A stretch of DNA of 64,000 nucleotides from Heliocidaris erythrogramma (taxonomy: Eukaryota; Echinodermata; Echinoidea; Camarodonta; Echinometridae), in assembly GCA_025617745.1 (NCBI GenBank), contig CM046873.1:25961547-26025546 (forward strand). The letters run 5' to 3'. Within the stretch, counting starts at the first letter, position 1. The number at the start of each line of letters is the position of its first letter. Shown here one piece after another: positions 10,997 through 20,287 of the stretch. The translations under genes were made by a program, and so were the position numbers. The notes under the pieces were generated by a model. The model had not been told where the DNA came from, did no database searches, and saw only the letters and a list, made by a program, of their open reading frames with translations.

Positions 10997-12826
10997 TCAA
11001 CCAAAAAAGTAAGTTCCCCCCTAGCATTTTCGGATATATCTCAAAAAGTATTTTACCGATTTTCATAATTCAAACGGGAATGGATAGGGAATTTTATTAC
11101 TCATAACATGAATGGCATATCATTGCCACCAGATATCATTATTGGTGTGAAAAAATGCATTTTATGTCAAAATGCATGGGAAAAAAAGTTGCACTTTAGT
11201 GATTTGCATTGACTTTTACACAAATAATCAAACAATCACTCATGATTCTGAACTTTTAAGCATGGTTTATTGCATATTTCTCTATCTCTATCCTTTCATG
11301 AGCATACAGTTTAATAGGGAAGCATATTGTACCTGAAGAAATTCCTGAGAATTACATAACAATTTAAAAAGGTCATTTGCTAACTTGCATAGGAAATGTA
11401 CACAATATGCTTCATATAACCTTAAATGCTAGGGGGGAACTTACTTTTTTGGTTGAGTGTCTATATAATGGGGAAATCAATTGAATTGAATGAGAGAAAT
11501 AAATTACTTAGCTAAATTCCTTGTTCCTCCTTACTTCCTTTTTGTGGAAACGACTGCATGTGTTGAAAAACCGGAGGTTGAATCAGATGTTTTATACTGC
11601 CCCGTATCAGCTTCATTCCTTTCATATTTGTTTATTCTGTTTAGGATTTGCCACAACTGAAGCTTCCCGGACAACGTCATCATCCCTTCAAAGTGTATCA
11701 GGTACATATATATACATGTATATATAATTTAAAGTAAGATAAAGTTCACTCCGAGAATAAAGACATAGTAGATATCCGTAGGTTTGCTTCCACAAGCGCT
11801 TTCGTTTAATTCTTCAGGTTGAATGTATATATATATATATATATATTTCATTTCACCCTTCCCACACGAAGCAATCCATTGTGTACATCCAACTGCTTAG
11901 GTACCTCGGTAAACAATTCATCAGACGTGGCTACCCCACTCGGCTAGTTCACAATGCCCTCAAAATGGTCAGAAACAAACCTAGAGATGATCTTTTATCG
12001 ACAGCATCCAAACAAAGGGATAATGAACGGATTCCCCTTGTTACTACCTACCACCCTAAGACTAAGAAGTTTGTTAGCACCATTAAGAAGGAGTGGTCAG
12101 CCAATATGAATCTCGACAACACACCGGAAGGACCGCAATCTCCGCCAACTCCTTGTTAGGTCCAAGCTCAATTCTCCCATCTCCTGTACCGGATGTAGGC
12201 CTTGCAGGAGGCCGCGATGTAATACTTGCAGAGTGATATCCAACAGTACACAGATTCAGGGACCCAAGGGTACTTGGAGGATCAACGGGAGTTTTACTTG
12301 TGTCACTAAGGATTGCGTATATGCAATCAACTGTACGAAGTGCCAACATTTATACGTCGGCGAAACTAAGAGGAGGCTTGCCGACAGAGTTACTGAACAT
12401 CTTCGCTCAATCAAGATCAAGTCTGCAGGCCTGCCCGTGGCACAGCATTTCAACCAGCCTGACCACAACATTGGACATTTTCAAGTAAGCATCCTCGTCA
12501 GTGACTTCAAGTCAGATGCGGCCAGGAAAGAGAGAGAAGAACGCCTCATCCACTATCTCGGCTCTCTCCAACCTGGGGGGATGAATGTATCTTTTTACTC
12601 TTTTCCTACCGTGTGATTTTCTATGTTTTCTTTCTTTCTTTCTTTCTTGTCCCTTCTTTTCTTTTCTTTCCTTTTCTGTTTTCTTTCACCCTTTTTCTTT
12701 GACTCTTCTCTTCTTTTTATTTTTATTTTCTGTTTCTTATTCTCCCTTTTCTGTCTCTTTTCCTCTCTTTCTCTCTATTTCTTCTCTCTAACTCTCTCTC
12801 TCTCTTCTCTCTAGTGCGCGCGATCT

Positions 12827-12867
<41 letters not shown>

Positions 12868-13171
12868 TTCTCCCTCTCTTTCTCTCTTCTCCCTCCTTTG
12901 CACTTTTTCTTTTGATGCGCTATGCGTGTATATATATATATATATCAATTGAATTGAATGAGAGAAATAAATTGCGTAGCTATATTCCTTGTTCCTCCTT
13001 ACTTCCTTTTTGTGGAAACAACTGCATGTGTTGAAAAAACCGGAGGCTGAGTCAGATGTTTTATACTGCCCGTATCAGCTTCATTCCTTTCATATTTGTT
13101 TATTCTGTTTAGGATTTGCCACAACTGAAGCTTCCCGGACAACGTCATCATCCCTTCAAAGTGTATCAGGT

Positions 13172-13236
<65 letters not shown>

Positions 13237-16200
13237 GTTTATAAATAATGTGAGAAATCCATTGAATGGAATGAGAGAAATAAATTTCGTACATAAATTT
13301 ATTGTTCCTCATTATTTGTGGAAATAACTGCAGAGGTTTCAAAAACTGTCTCCGCCGGGAGTCGAACCCGGGTCTTTGGCACTCTTCGACAAACGCCTTA
13401 ACCACTAGACTACGGAGGCATATATATACATAAGTCATAAACTGAGATATTTGTTTTATATAAAAAATAACTCTTTATAACTAATTTGTTCTGAGTTTCG
13501 TAAAAATAACACATTTTATGCTTTAGAAAATTTAACTCAGATCAATCATTCTTTTTCATTATTTAATCATCACTTTGCACAAAATTATATCAACATTAAT
13601 GAAAATCGGAGGTGGATCGGACTGTGTATAATTAATATTAGCAAATCATGATTTTGCAATCCAAAATATAACTTTGTTTTACCTCATGATGCTTATAAGC
13701 TTATCCAACAATATCAGTGTCAGAATTGTTACCATTGGTTGCCATCCACACATGTCTTCGTTATTGTTATGGTATTGCTGTTGCTGGTATATGCAACTAA
13801 TGTCATTTTCTAACCAATTAAATTTATATCTCTCTCTCTGCCTCGATATGTCATTACTTTGCTGTAGCATGTTCCATTCACACTCCTAATGTGGGAACTA
13901 CCAGAGAGTACACCTTTCCTGGCATCAAGATTCCTGAGAACGTGACGTCCTTTGACTTCGAGGTCAGTGCTAATAATGACGCGCACATCGGACTGTCAGC
14001 TCGCAACGAAACGCAAAATTTTATGTACGAAATAGGTGGGTTTGCTTGAAATTACTGTCAACATTTCCAAATATGAAAATTATAGTAACTCACACGACAC
14101 CGAACTCATGGTATTTGCGGTATATTGATCTAACCATAATGATAATAATAGTATGATATTAATATCCCAAACTAACTGAACCTTCATTTAACGGCATATA
14201 AATATACATATAATTGTAGTCATACCCGTCCGAAAGTTTTATCAAGAGCGAATTACAAGTGCAAGACAATGCTTAAAGGTATACCATTTAATATCAATGA
14301 TTTGTTTGTTTTTTCCAATGTTTTTCAATGATTTACGGTGGTCCGACGTAATATTCCTGCGACAATTATTCCTGGGGGTGTTTCGCAAAGAGTTAAGTTT
14401 GACTTAAAGTAATGCGTAAGTGCCAATGCGCATACGGTATTAATCACATTATCTCATTGGTAGATTTTCGAATAGGGCGCGTCCCTGAGCATGATCTGAC
14501 CAATGCGGTGATGTGTCATATACCGCACGCAACGAGGAATTTAAGTGCGAATTTAAGTCAAACTTAACTATTTGTAAAACACCCCCTGGCCTTTTTTGGT
14601 CAAAGATAAAACATTAGGGTGAGGGTTGGAATATGTTAGGTTTCGGGTTACGGTTAGGTAAAGCCAAATGCTTTCCAGGGTTGAATTTAAGACTTAGGTT
14701 AACCCTTTCAGGATAGGAAATCATTTTAGGGCTAAAATTATCATATTCTGTTCTTCAAATTGTGCAAGAATAATATTTTTGAATGTCTCTGAAAACAATA
14801 TACATGGTAAGAAATTGTGTCCAAAGGTTTTTAAAATTGCCAATTTTGTTTTTAAAAAACAATGATTTTGAACCTCTCAATTTGTAGCCAATTGAAGGAT
14901 TTTAAAGCTTATTGTTTTTAAAATTCCTGGCATCAAACGCAATATGGTCATGTAACAAAAATGGACATAGTATGTGCATAAATTTCTGCTTTTTCTACTC
15001 ATGCATCCAGTATATTTTTAGGGCTCTGAATCAAAAGTTACTGAGCCGAACCACAAAACGTGGGCAATTGTCTCGAATGGGTTAATATATATGATACTGA
15101 CCGAGGAGCATTTGTCACCGAGCATGTGCCCAAGCATCCGAAACAACCTTGTACTCGCTTTGTTTAAGGGAATCTTGAGTTCTGGGAAAGGTAGAAAATA
15201 ATTGGTTAGCTCTCTCATTCGTGTTATATTAGTTTGGAAGATTATCATAGTAGATATATCCCCTAAAAAGGATTGCTCTTCAAATGCCCTCACATTCAAA
15301 ATATGACAAGAAACATTTTAAATGTTTGGGCCGAATATTTGTGTCCCATAGTCCCATTTACATATTTCTCTGTCCAGTGCATGTGAATCTCAACAGGATT
15401 GAGTCAATTTATTATCCTTTTGGTGATTTCAAAACCTTACAGCATACACCAATTGTTATGTGCCATTAATCCGGGGGATGATTGTAGCACAAGAGGTTGT
15501 TATGTACTGGAGCGAAGCGAGCAAGCGAGAGAGAGAGAGAAAAACACACACACACACACCCACCCACACACGTAGAAAGAGAGCTCCGCATCGAGCGGGA
15601 TGACGGAGACCCGCACCCAATAACACACACGGACACGTGTGGGGGTGCGTTTGTTTAGCATTATGTCCGAGGACATTTTCGGACAGAGAACAAAAAAAAA
15701 TCATGACAACAATAGTCCTCGGAAGGCGGACAATAGTCCTCGAACGTCGAACAATGAATTTATGCCTTATTCCGTCGACTGTCCGAGGACGAGTAACAAT
15801 AGACGAACAATAGTTGTCCTCGGAAGTAAAGCCATGTAAACGTGTGTGTGTGTGGGTATATGTGTATCGTGTACATGTGCACACAGCCTATGCATAGGAC
15901 ATTACAGGCACAGTGTGTTTCGTGGAATAGCTGCAGCAGACTATAAGAACGCCTTGAACGAATCTGTGACACGCCGATTCAACAAATATATTTTCGAATC
16001 GCGTTTTCATCCTTCAATTACGAATTGTCCACAAGGCTTGAGAATCCTGATTTTGGAGGAGATAAACTTTATATATTATCCATCTTTCATTGACTGAAAA
16101 TGAGCGGGTTTTTGTGTGTGAGGGGGGGTGGGTGGGTGTGTGTGTGGGTGTGAATTTTTAAAGATATGTATGTCAAAGCGGTGTAGGATTGTCATTGACT

Positions 16201-17305
16201 TTGTACGCGTCGATCCACCATTAGAAAACGATGAAAGGTGATGAATGATTCCAATCGTCCCGTTTGGTGGGGACTTTGATCGTTCCCTAAACCTCGGTAC
16301 TCTCCCTGACTGATAATCAACCTTTCCCAATTGCTTTCCCAATTTCAATTGCTTTTCAATTACAGTTAAGAGTTAAGTATTTGGGAAGGGTCTGAAACGT
16401 GGACAGCTATATATCGTGGAGGCATTGTAATTGTTCAGTTTAATCCTATCCCATAATTGCTTCAGACTTTATTTTGTCAAAGATATGATTAGTGAAAGGT
16501 TGCATTCGGATTTAAGATTAGATTCGGGGCTAGGGGTTAAGGTTATCAGGTTATAGGCACAGAGTTTGGTCCATTGATGAAGTCGTTTAGAAAAGCAAAT
16601 TAACCGGAGCATGTGCTTTACACTCTTAGAAATGTTGGGTAAATGCAACTGGGTAAATGAAGATTGGGCATAGGTTGGTTAAATCTTGCTCAACTTTTAC
16701 ATGCATTTACCCAAAAATAAGAATGAAATTGGTAAAGTTTACCCAAAAGTTGGTCGGACTCATAAGGACCCTCATGTTGGGTAAAATTTGGGTAAAATTT
16801 TGCCCAATATTTCTAAGAGTGTACAATCAAAATGAATGTTCACTCGAGATATTAGATATACAATAGACAACATGTTTTTACGATAAATGATGTAACAAAA
16901 CTAAATAAAACCCATGTGAATGACTGAGAGGAATGATTAAATTTTCCCCCAAGACATGTAGACATTCATTCATGTTCTTTAAGGGTCTAACGTGTTTTCT
17001 TTACAGCTATTGGTGGGTTTGTTGGTAAAAACGGTGGCGGTATCCGGCGATGCAGTTTCAAGCAGTGGAATCCTCCTTGCAAGTGGAAAACTAGACGCCT
17101 AACTGCTATGGCCCTGTCTGGAATTCCGTCATATGATCACTATCAGATCACCTTTGCATACGGTAACATCAAGTTATATCGTTATGGCGACGAAACACCT
17201 CTGATGCATTGGCAGGATTCAAAGCCTCTCGAGATCAACTCTGTTGGAATCTGGACAGGATATGGGTCTGAAGGGTATTGGAAATTTCCATTACTCTGCT
17301 CTTAG
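5776..17305 (+). CDS. Thr/Ser-linker protein with C-terminal Methyltransf_FA domain (5'-incomplete, 8 exons)
   Basis: Proposed exons: 5776-5832, 6930-6986, 8318-8377, 8919-8975, 11645-11701, 13113-13169, 13868-14035, 17007-17305 (TAG at 17303-17305). All have AG acceptors and GT donors, every intron is phase 1, and the joined frame has no stop until the end. Six mini-exons encode a Thr/Ser-rich stalk (TTEA.RTTSSSLQSVS repeats). The last two exons form one Methyltransf_FA (farnesoic acid O-methyltransferase-like, PF12248) module: EVSANNDAHIGLS, then YEI|AIGGFVGKN..IRR, then INSVGIWTGYGSEGYWKF. Despite the family name this module is common in extracellular invertebrate proteins and is not a proven methyltransferase. 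Two N-glycosylation sequons (NVT, NET) and several cysteines fit secretion. Start codon and signal peptide lie upstream of the window or were not found. Close alternatives, such as skipped mini-exons, cannot be excluded without RNA. Confidence 0.8.
6930..6986 (+). CDS. mini-exon 2 (57 nt, phase 1-1)
   Basis: Acceptor TTTCTTTAG, donor CCAG|GTACAT. Encodes IETTEALQAGPSFLQNVP, a diverged copy of the TTEA...SSLQNVS unit. Confidence 0.75.
7617..8254. mobile_element. palindromic MITE with 32-bp perfect TIRs
   Basis: Ends TTTCAATATGGCACGAAAAA... and its exact complement (8223-8254) over 32 bp. The interior shares blocks with 37765-38320, including the block beginning ATGCGATTCAGCGATTGGTC. It lies inside an intron of the Methyltransf_FA gene. 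The open frames on both strands (7911-8262) are products of the palindrome, not genes. Confidence 0.75.
8318..8377 (+). CDS. mini-exon 3 (60 nt, phase 1-1)
   Basis: Acceptor TCTTGTAG, donor ACAG|GTAATT. Encodes LETFSVTTSPTYTQTDAST, again Thr/Ser-rich, one codon longer than its neighbours. It lies just after the palindromic MITE at 7617-8254. Confidence 0.7.
8919..8975 (+). CDS. mini-exon 4 (57 nt, phase 1-1)
   Basis: Acceptor TTCTGTTTAG, donor TCAG|GTATAT. Encodes FTTTEAPRTTSSSLQSVS. Both the exon and about 60 bp of upstream intron (8862-8918) match mini-exons 5 and 6. Confidence 0.8.
9048..10533 (-). mobile_element. Penelope-like element 1 with inverted pseudo-LTRs
   Basis: Two inverted copies of a roughly 390-bp repeat (9048-9440 and 10140-10533) flank a fragment of the endonuclease gene. 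The element sits between a (TA)n tract at 8990-9013 and another at 10534-10552, so its target was probably a TA microsatellite. Inverted pseudo-LTR arrangements are known for Penelope-like elements. The reverse transcriptase is absent. Confidence 0.8.
9687..10079 (-). pseudogene. Penelope GIY-YIG endonuclease domain (RT missing)
   Basis: The 130-residue frame shows the Cys cluster CGDKRCKTCPHLD typical of Penelope endonucleases, then LIYCITC with YIGETG (the GIY-YIG equivalent) and R.RVH.HQIR. Glu and basic residues follow in LSEHIERC. No RT domain precedes it, so it is a remnant of the element's 3' part. It is intact as an endonuclease frame but cannot act autonomously. Confidence 0.85.
10555..10712. 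repeat. short repeat E1, copy 1 (CCTAATGTACC motif)
   Basis: A roughly 155-bp unit with the motif CCTAATGTACC three times in direct orientation and once inverted at its start (GGGTACATTAGGAGGACAG). A near-identical copy is at 29967-30125; both sit in (TA)n microsatellite. Confidence 0.7.
10735..10930. repeat. short repeat E2, copy 1 (GTCCGAGGAC motif)
   Basis: A roughly 195-bp unit rich in GTCCGAGGAC / GTCCTCGGA motifs in both orientations, running from GTTTAGCATTATGTCCGAGG to CCTCGGAAGTAAAGCCATG and followed by (GT)n. A near-identical copy is at 15650-15840. Confidence 0.7.
10934..10992 (+). repeat. (GT)n(AT)n microsatellite
   Basis: Uninterrupted GT followed by AT dinucleotides directly between repeat E2 and the mariner-like MITE. 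Confidence 0.95.
10993..11460. mobile_element. mariner-like MITE with 37-bp TIRs
   Basis: ACACTCAACCAAAAAAGTAA is the start of an inverted repeat matched exactly at the other end (to 11460). The inner part of the TIR includes TTCCCCCCTAGCATTT. It is inserted in TA-repeat DNA, so the expected TA duplication cannot be separated from its surroundings. It has no transposase and is intronic. Confidence 0.75.
11485..11580 (-). repeat. tRNA-SINE body relic, carried in the exon duplication
   Basis: The GAGAGAAATAAATT..GTAGCT..ATTCCTTGTTCCTCC segment resembles the body of the SINEs at 13230-13420 and 30388-30549 but lacks the tRNA-like head. It is repeated at 12950-13045, so it was duplicated together with mini-exons 5 and 6. 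Confidence 0.5.
11645..11701 (+). CDS. mini-exon 5 (57 nt, phase 1-1)
   Basis: Acceptor CTGTTTAG, donor TCAG|GTACAT. Encodes FATTEASRTTSSSLQSVS, identical at nucleotide level to mini-exon 6. The upstream intron also matches to about 11485, so this is a recent duplication. Confidence 0.8.
11727..11818 (+). mobile_element. Penelope pseudo-LTR fragment
   Basis: Matches 9048-9145, including AAAGTAAGATAAAGTTCACT and GCTTCCACAAGCGCTTTCG, then breaks off into (TA)n. It is the outer end of a second element of family 1. Confidence 0.75.
11881..12616 (+). mobile_element. Penelope-like element 2, frameshifted 3' fragment
   Basis: First frame (11881-12159): FIRRGYPTRLVHNAL and IPLVTTYHPKTK, the region between RT and endonuclease. 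Second frame (about 12160-12616): CRPCRRPRCNTC Cys cluster, CVYAINCTKCQHLYVGETKR GIY-YIG core, LADRVTEHLRSIK, PVAQHFNQPDH. The frame change near 12150-12180 disables it. It is a different family from elements 1 and 3, ending in a CT-rich tract. Confidence 0.85.
12618..12903 (+). repeat. CT-rich microsatellite
   Basis: Mixed (CTTT)n and (CT)n tracts. The long open frames here are low-complexity artefacts. Confidence 0.95.
13113..13169 (+). CDS. mini-exon 6 (57 nt, phase 1-1)
   Basis: Same sequence and splice sites as mini-exon 5. The donor is followed at once by a (TA)n(TG)n microsatellite. Confidence 0.8.
13170..13234 (+). repeat. (TA)n(TG)n microsatellite
   Basis: Begins at the donor of mini-exon 6. 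Confidence 0.95.
13235..13420 (-). mobile_element. tRNA-derived SINE, copy 1
   Basis: Minus-strand head CTCCGTAGTCTAGTGGTTAA carries an A box, and GGGTTCGACTCCCGGCGGAG has the B box and T arm. The two ends of the head pair as an acceptor-stem-like helix with one mismatch. The body (to about 13235) matches the SINE copies at 30388 and 30797. The split anticodon region and the repeated family argue against a functional tRNA gene. Confidence 0.75.
13421..13867 (+). other. intron, nothing recognised
   Basis: AT-rich intron between mini-exon 6 and the domain exon, ending with a pyrimidine-rich acceptor region. Confidence 0.5.
13868..14035 (+). CDS. Methyltransf_FA domain, first exon
   Basis: 168 nt, phase 1-1. 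Acceptor TTTGCTGTAG, donor ATAG|GTGGGT. Encodes the first half of the module, with REYTFPGI near its start and FEVSANNDAHIGLS as the family signature, ending MYEI. Contains both N-glycosylation sequons. Confidence 0.88.
14375..14585. mobile_element. CWG-TSD MITE (211 bp)
   Basis: TIRs GGGGTGTTTCGCAAAGAG / complement TATTTGTAAAACACCCC, with internal inverted GTTAAGTTTGACTTAAA. Flanked by CTG at 14372-14374 and 14586-14588. Intronic. Confidence 0.75.
14586..15649 (+). other. intron, nothing recognised
   Basis: Large intron of the Methyltransf_FA gene; includes GA- and CA-rich patches near 15525-15570 but no exon candidate. Confidence 0.45.
15650..15840. repeat. short repeat E2, copy 2
   Basis: Near-identical to 10735-10930 and likewise followed by (GT)n. 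Confidence 0.7.
16621..16821. mobile_element. TA-TSD MITE (201 bp)
   Basis: TIRs CACTCTTAGAAATGTTGGG and complement CCCAATATTTCTAAGAGTG, flanked by TA (16619-16620, 16822-16823). Repeated GGGTAAA / TTTACCC inside. Mariner-like by target site only. Intronic. Confidence 0.8.
17007..17305 (+). CDS. Methyltransf_FA domain, terminal exon
   Basis: Acceptor TTTCTTTACAG, stop TAG at 17303-17305. Encodes IGGFVGKNGGGIRRC at the start, a middle strand region (HYQITFAYGNIKLYRYG) and the conserved end GIWTGYGSEGYWKF. The protein stops almost at the domain edge (PLLCS), so the module is C-terminal. Confidence 0.9.
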
Positions 17306-17326
17306 CTCTTCCGTCATGTTGATAGC

Positions 17327-17552
17327 CTTTAATCAAGGCGGCATACTAGCCCTTGATACATGTAGCTCTTTTCTTTGCTGTGCTAGCTCAAGGTCTTTCG
17401 ATCCTCGAAACGCGTGTAATAGCTGTGATTGCGAGAAGTCGACACGTGGTTCTAGCAGCAAGACGTCCAGCGCAATATAATCAGAGGACTATTTCACGCG
17501 TTTGGAGGATCGAAAAGGGGTCTACAGAGCAGCACGCTCGCCTTGATTAAAG
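17327..17552. mobile_element. foldback MITE in the 3' flank
   Basis: CTTTAATCAAGGCG (left) and CGCCTTGATTAAAG (right) are inverted, as are GATCCTCGAAACGCGTG and CACGCGTTTGGAGGATC. Starts 22 bp after the stop codon, so it is likely inside the 3' UTR and could form a long RNA hairpin there. Confidence 0.65.
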
Positions 17553-17779
17553 TCTACCATGTTGCAGGCCGCTTGCAGAATACTTGTTATGGATTTAGGC
17601 ATATGTACTGAGAGTTGGTCCAAATGTGTATCTGTGGCACATGGTAAGAGTTGATGATATATTGATTAATGGTATGAATTCTTCAAAGGATCCTATGAAT
17701 TTTACATCATACGTTGCAGACAGCATATCATCAGTAAGACGTAAATATATTAGCCGACTGAGTTGATAAGGTACTGCAG

Positions 17780-17907
17780 GGCGCTGTTTCATAAAAGTTA
17801 TTATCAATAAGAACTGCCCCAATTTACTCTCGCCAATCAGATTCAAGGATTTCAGTTGCTTATGTTGTATCTTGTTATACTGATAAAAAGTTTTGTGAAA
17901 CGGGCAC
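17780..17907. mobile_element. CWG-TSD MITE (128 bp)
   Basis: TIRs GGCGCTGTTTCATAAAAG / complement of TTTTGTGAAACGGGCAC with CAG duplicated at 17777-17779 and 17908-17910. Confidence 0.75.
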
Positions 17908-18001
17908 CAGATTCATACAATTTGCTGGGCTGGTATCGTATAGTCTATGAGTATTGTCATTATGTTCATTGACGTACGAGGCAGCGAGCTTGGGACTTCA
18001 G

Positions 18002-18200
18002 CCCCCCCCCCCCCCCCCCCCCCCCCCCCGACCGTTAAAGTTTCTATATTTGGGCACCCACCACCTCATATTCGGTCAGCGAGATGCCAACACAAAAATA
18101 TGATTTCTGTATATTTTCACTAAAATTTGTGTCAACATATTTGAAAATGGACAGTTGACATTCGGACAAAAGACGTCAGCCCGCCCCCCCCCCCCCCCCC
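18002..18200. repeat. two poly-C tracts
   Basis: About 28 C at 18002-18029 and about 18 C at 18183-18200, in a diverged repeat. One of many such tracts (others near 23102, 35754, 37605, 37678, 38900, 43617, 57770, 59619). Lengths may be unreliable in the assembly. Confidence 0.85.
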
Positions 18201-18323
18201 GCGAAAACGTGTCCGTACGCCTATGATCATGGTCATGTTGGTTATTATAGTGATGGAGAATTATTTTGTATATTGTAAATTACACAACATTTATTGTTAT
18301 ATACTTTTGAAAAATGAAAGTGT

Positions 18324-18475
18324 AATAAAATAAATCTAAATCTGAGACGCCAACTGAGTATTTCAATCGAAAATTCAATCGAAAAGTCTATCTTATAGCA
18401 CTAAATAACGACTCGATTATATATTTGTTTGCCTTGTAGCTTATAAGATGGAAATATTAATGAATTGTAAATAAA
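18324..18475 (+). terminator. candidate polyadenylation signals
   Basis: AATAAA at 18324-18329 and 18470-18475, about 1.0 and 1.2 kb after the stop of the Methyltransf_FA gene. Both are plausible; neither is proven, and the 17.3-18.3 kb stretch is MITE-rich. Confidence 0.35.
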
Positions 18476-18479
18476 TGTA

Positions 18480-19371
18480 ATAGGTCTTTGGCGCGTGCAA
18501 AATTGTAATTTGTTCTTTAAAGTTACTTTGTAAAAATTTCTGAAGTTCATTTTATAAAAAGTAAGATATCTACAATTTGAAACGGATATGTTGGAATGAC
18601 AAAATATATCATTGAAAGTAATTGATATGATCTCATGATTACTATTAGTGTTTTAGAATGCATTACTAGCACTCTGATTTTGGAATATATAAAGTATACA
18701 GGTGTGAAAGCGTTTAAAACAATCGCTAGACTTTCAGAAATCAACTTAATGGTTGTGTAAATTAAAGACACAGTTGCTCATTGGATGTTGTTATACTGTC
18801 ATTAAAGATTTAATATCTGGATTGAAATTTGAAATTTATAATTTATACATGTAAATAGCTGATTCAACCCATTTTATTTTATTCAAAACGGTACGTTGAA
18901 GTTCACGTTTGAATGGTAGGCCTACTGGTTTCTGATGTGTGTTTTTTGTTCATGCAGCGAGAGCGATGTGCAATTTACATCTCATTAACCCCTGCTTTTT
19001 TTTTTAATTACCAACGGACTTCTAGCTCTCTGCGTGCTTGCGGTCATCACAATGGCAAAACCAGGAACCAAAATGTGCGCCTCTATTTTAGCGATTTATG
19101 ACCTATAACTTTCCACATTAACTAATTTGTAGTTGGAAATATCCTGAAATATGATGTCTGTTTTGCAGAGTTCGAGCAACATTTTGAAATGAAATCGTCC
19201 AAATACTACTTGTCTATTTTTTCGGACGCAAGTCTACCCCTGCATAAATATTCATGAAACTTCATTTCCTTACTCGGGGGTGTATAATCATTATTTACGG
19301 GAGGTTTCGCTGATGCGACTTCTTTCTTTGCAGAGATATTATGTCCTTTTCAAACTATATCTTGTAGCAAT
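18480..19371. other. intergenic, nothing recognised
   Basis: AT-rich, no exon or matched repeat. Confidence 0.4.
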
Positions 19372-20287
19372 TTGGAGCAGCAAATGCCAAATTCAAGATC
19401 TGCACCATACCTAAATCTTACCATGGCATTTTGGTATGGGGAAACAGCAAGATCCAGGTTAGATAAAATGTTTCTCTTGCAGAAAAAGCTTTTGACAACA
19501 TCTTATAGCGCGCATACTGATATTTTGTTTCGCCAAAATCGTATTCTCAAAATTCATGACCTTTATCGATTTCAGCTGTACCAATTCATGTACAATCTTG
19601 ATAGCAATAATATGCCATTCTTTTTTAAACAACTCTTTGCAAAAATAGCACTTTACACATGTATTACACCAGGCAAGCAAACGACTATCATTTACCAAAG
19701 CTCGAACGGCTTTTGCGAGTAAAACTATGTTTTTCAATGGTCCTAAATACTGGAACTCATTAGAACAGAATTAAAAACTTACCCTAACTTAAGTAGATTG
19801 AAATATCTTGTGAAGAAACACTTGACTGATTTATACTGATGTAAATAATTCACTCTGCTTTATTTATTCATTTATTTATTTCCATAATATTGTTTTTATC
19901 TTTGTTATATTAGTTATATATATACATGAAGCCTATATATAACATACTGATTTTCACTCGAAATCTATTTTTGTAATTATTTTGTAATGTTAGCTCAACT
20001 GTATATAATGTACATTAGTTTTTTTAGTAGTTTTCTCCCTCTCAAACAATTACCTATATTAATTAAACGATTTTTTGTTACCTATAATATTGTATCATTA
20101 GTCGATCAGGGGGTCTACATCACACAAGCTAAGCTTTTTGTAGGTCCCTCCGCATATCCTTTTGTCACCTTTCTATGTCTTTCATAGCCATGTATTCTCT
20201 GTTTTTGCAGTGTTGTAATGTGTAAATATTGTTCTAATTTCATTGTAAATGTGGAATCTGAATAAAAGCAAATCAAATCAAAATCAA
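19372..20287 (+). mobile_element. CR1/L2-like LINE, 5'-truncated 3' fragment
   Basis: RT C-terminus visible: LDKMFLLQKKLLTT..., HTDILFRQNRILKIHDLYRFQL, then the GPKYWNSLE equivalent after a frame change near 19720. The 3' part has GGTCTACATCACACAAGC..TAGGTCCCTCC and ends in (AATCA)n (20262-20287). Inactive. Confidence 0.8.

Larger units (their letters stand above)
5833..13112 (+). repeat. tandemly duplicated exon-intron units
   Basis: Besides the exons, intron blocks recur: a segment with GTCTTT..AAAGGTAA..AACAGA and CTGTCAGGATC..ATAGATTTTTGGAAAA..ATTGATATTCAG is found near 5990-6110, 6700-6780, 8495-8530 and 8670-8760. The blocks before mini-exons 4, 5 and 6 are also alike. The mini-exon set therefore grew by serial tandem duplication of exon plus intron, and later transposons (7617-8254, 9048-10533, 10993-11460, 11881-12616) landed in the introns. 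Confidence 0.65.

Noticed and set aside
12585-12814. Two frames of 60-70 codons rich in Phe, Leu and Ser
   Set aside because: Translation of a CT-rich simple repeat following Penelope element 2.
13347-13420. Functional tRNA gene on the minus strand
   Set aside because: Pol III boxes are present, but the ends mismatch and the same head occurs with an attached SINE body at 30388; SINE is the better explanation.
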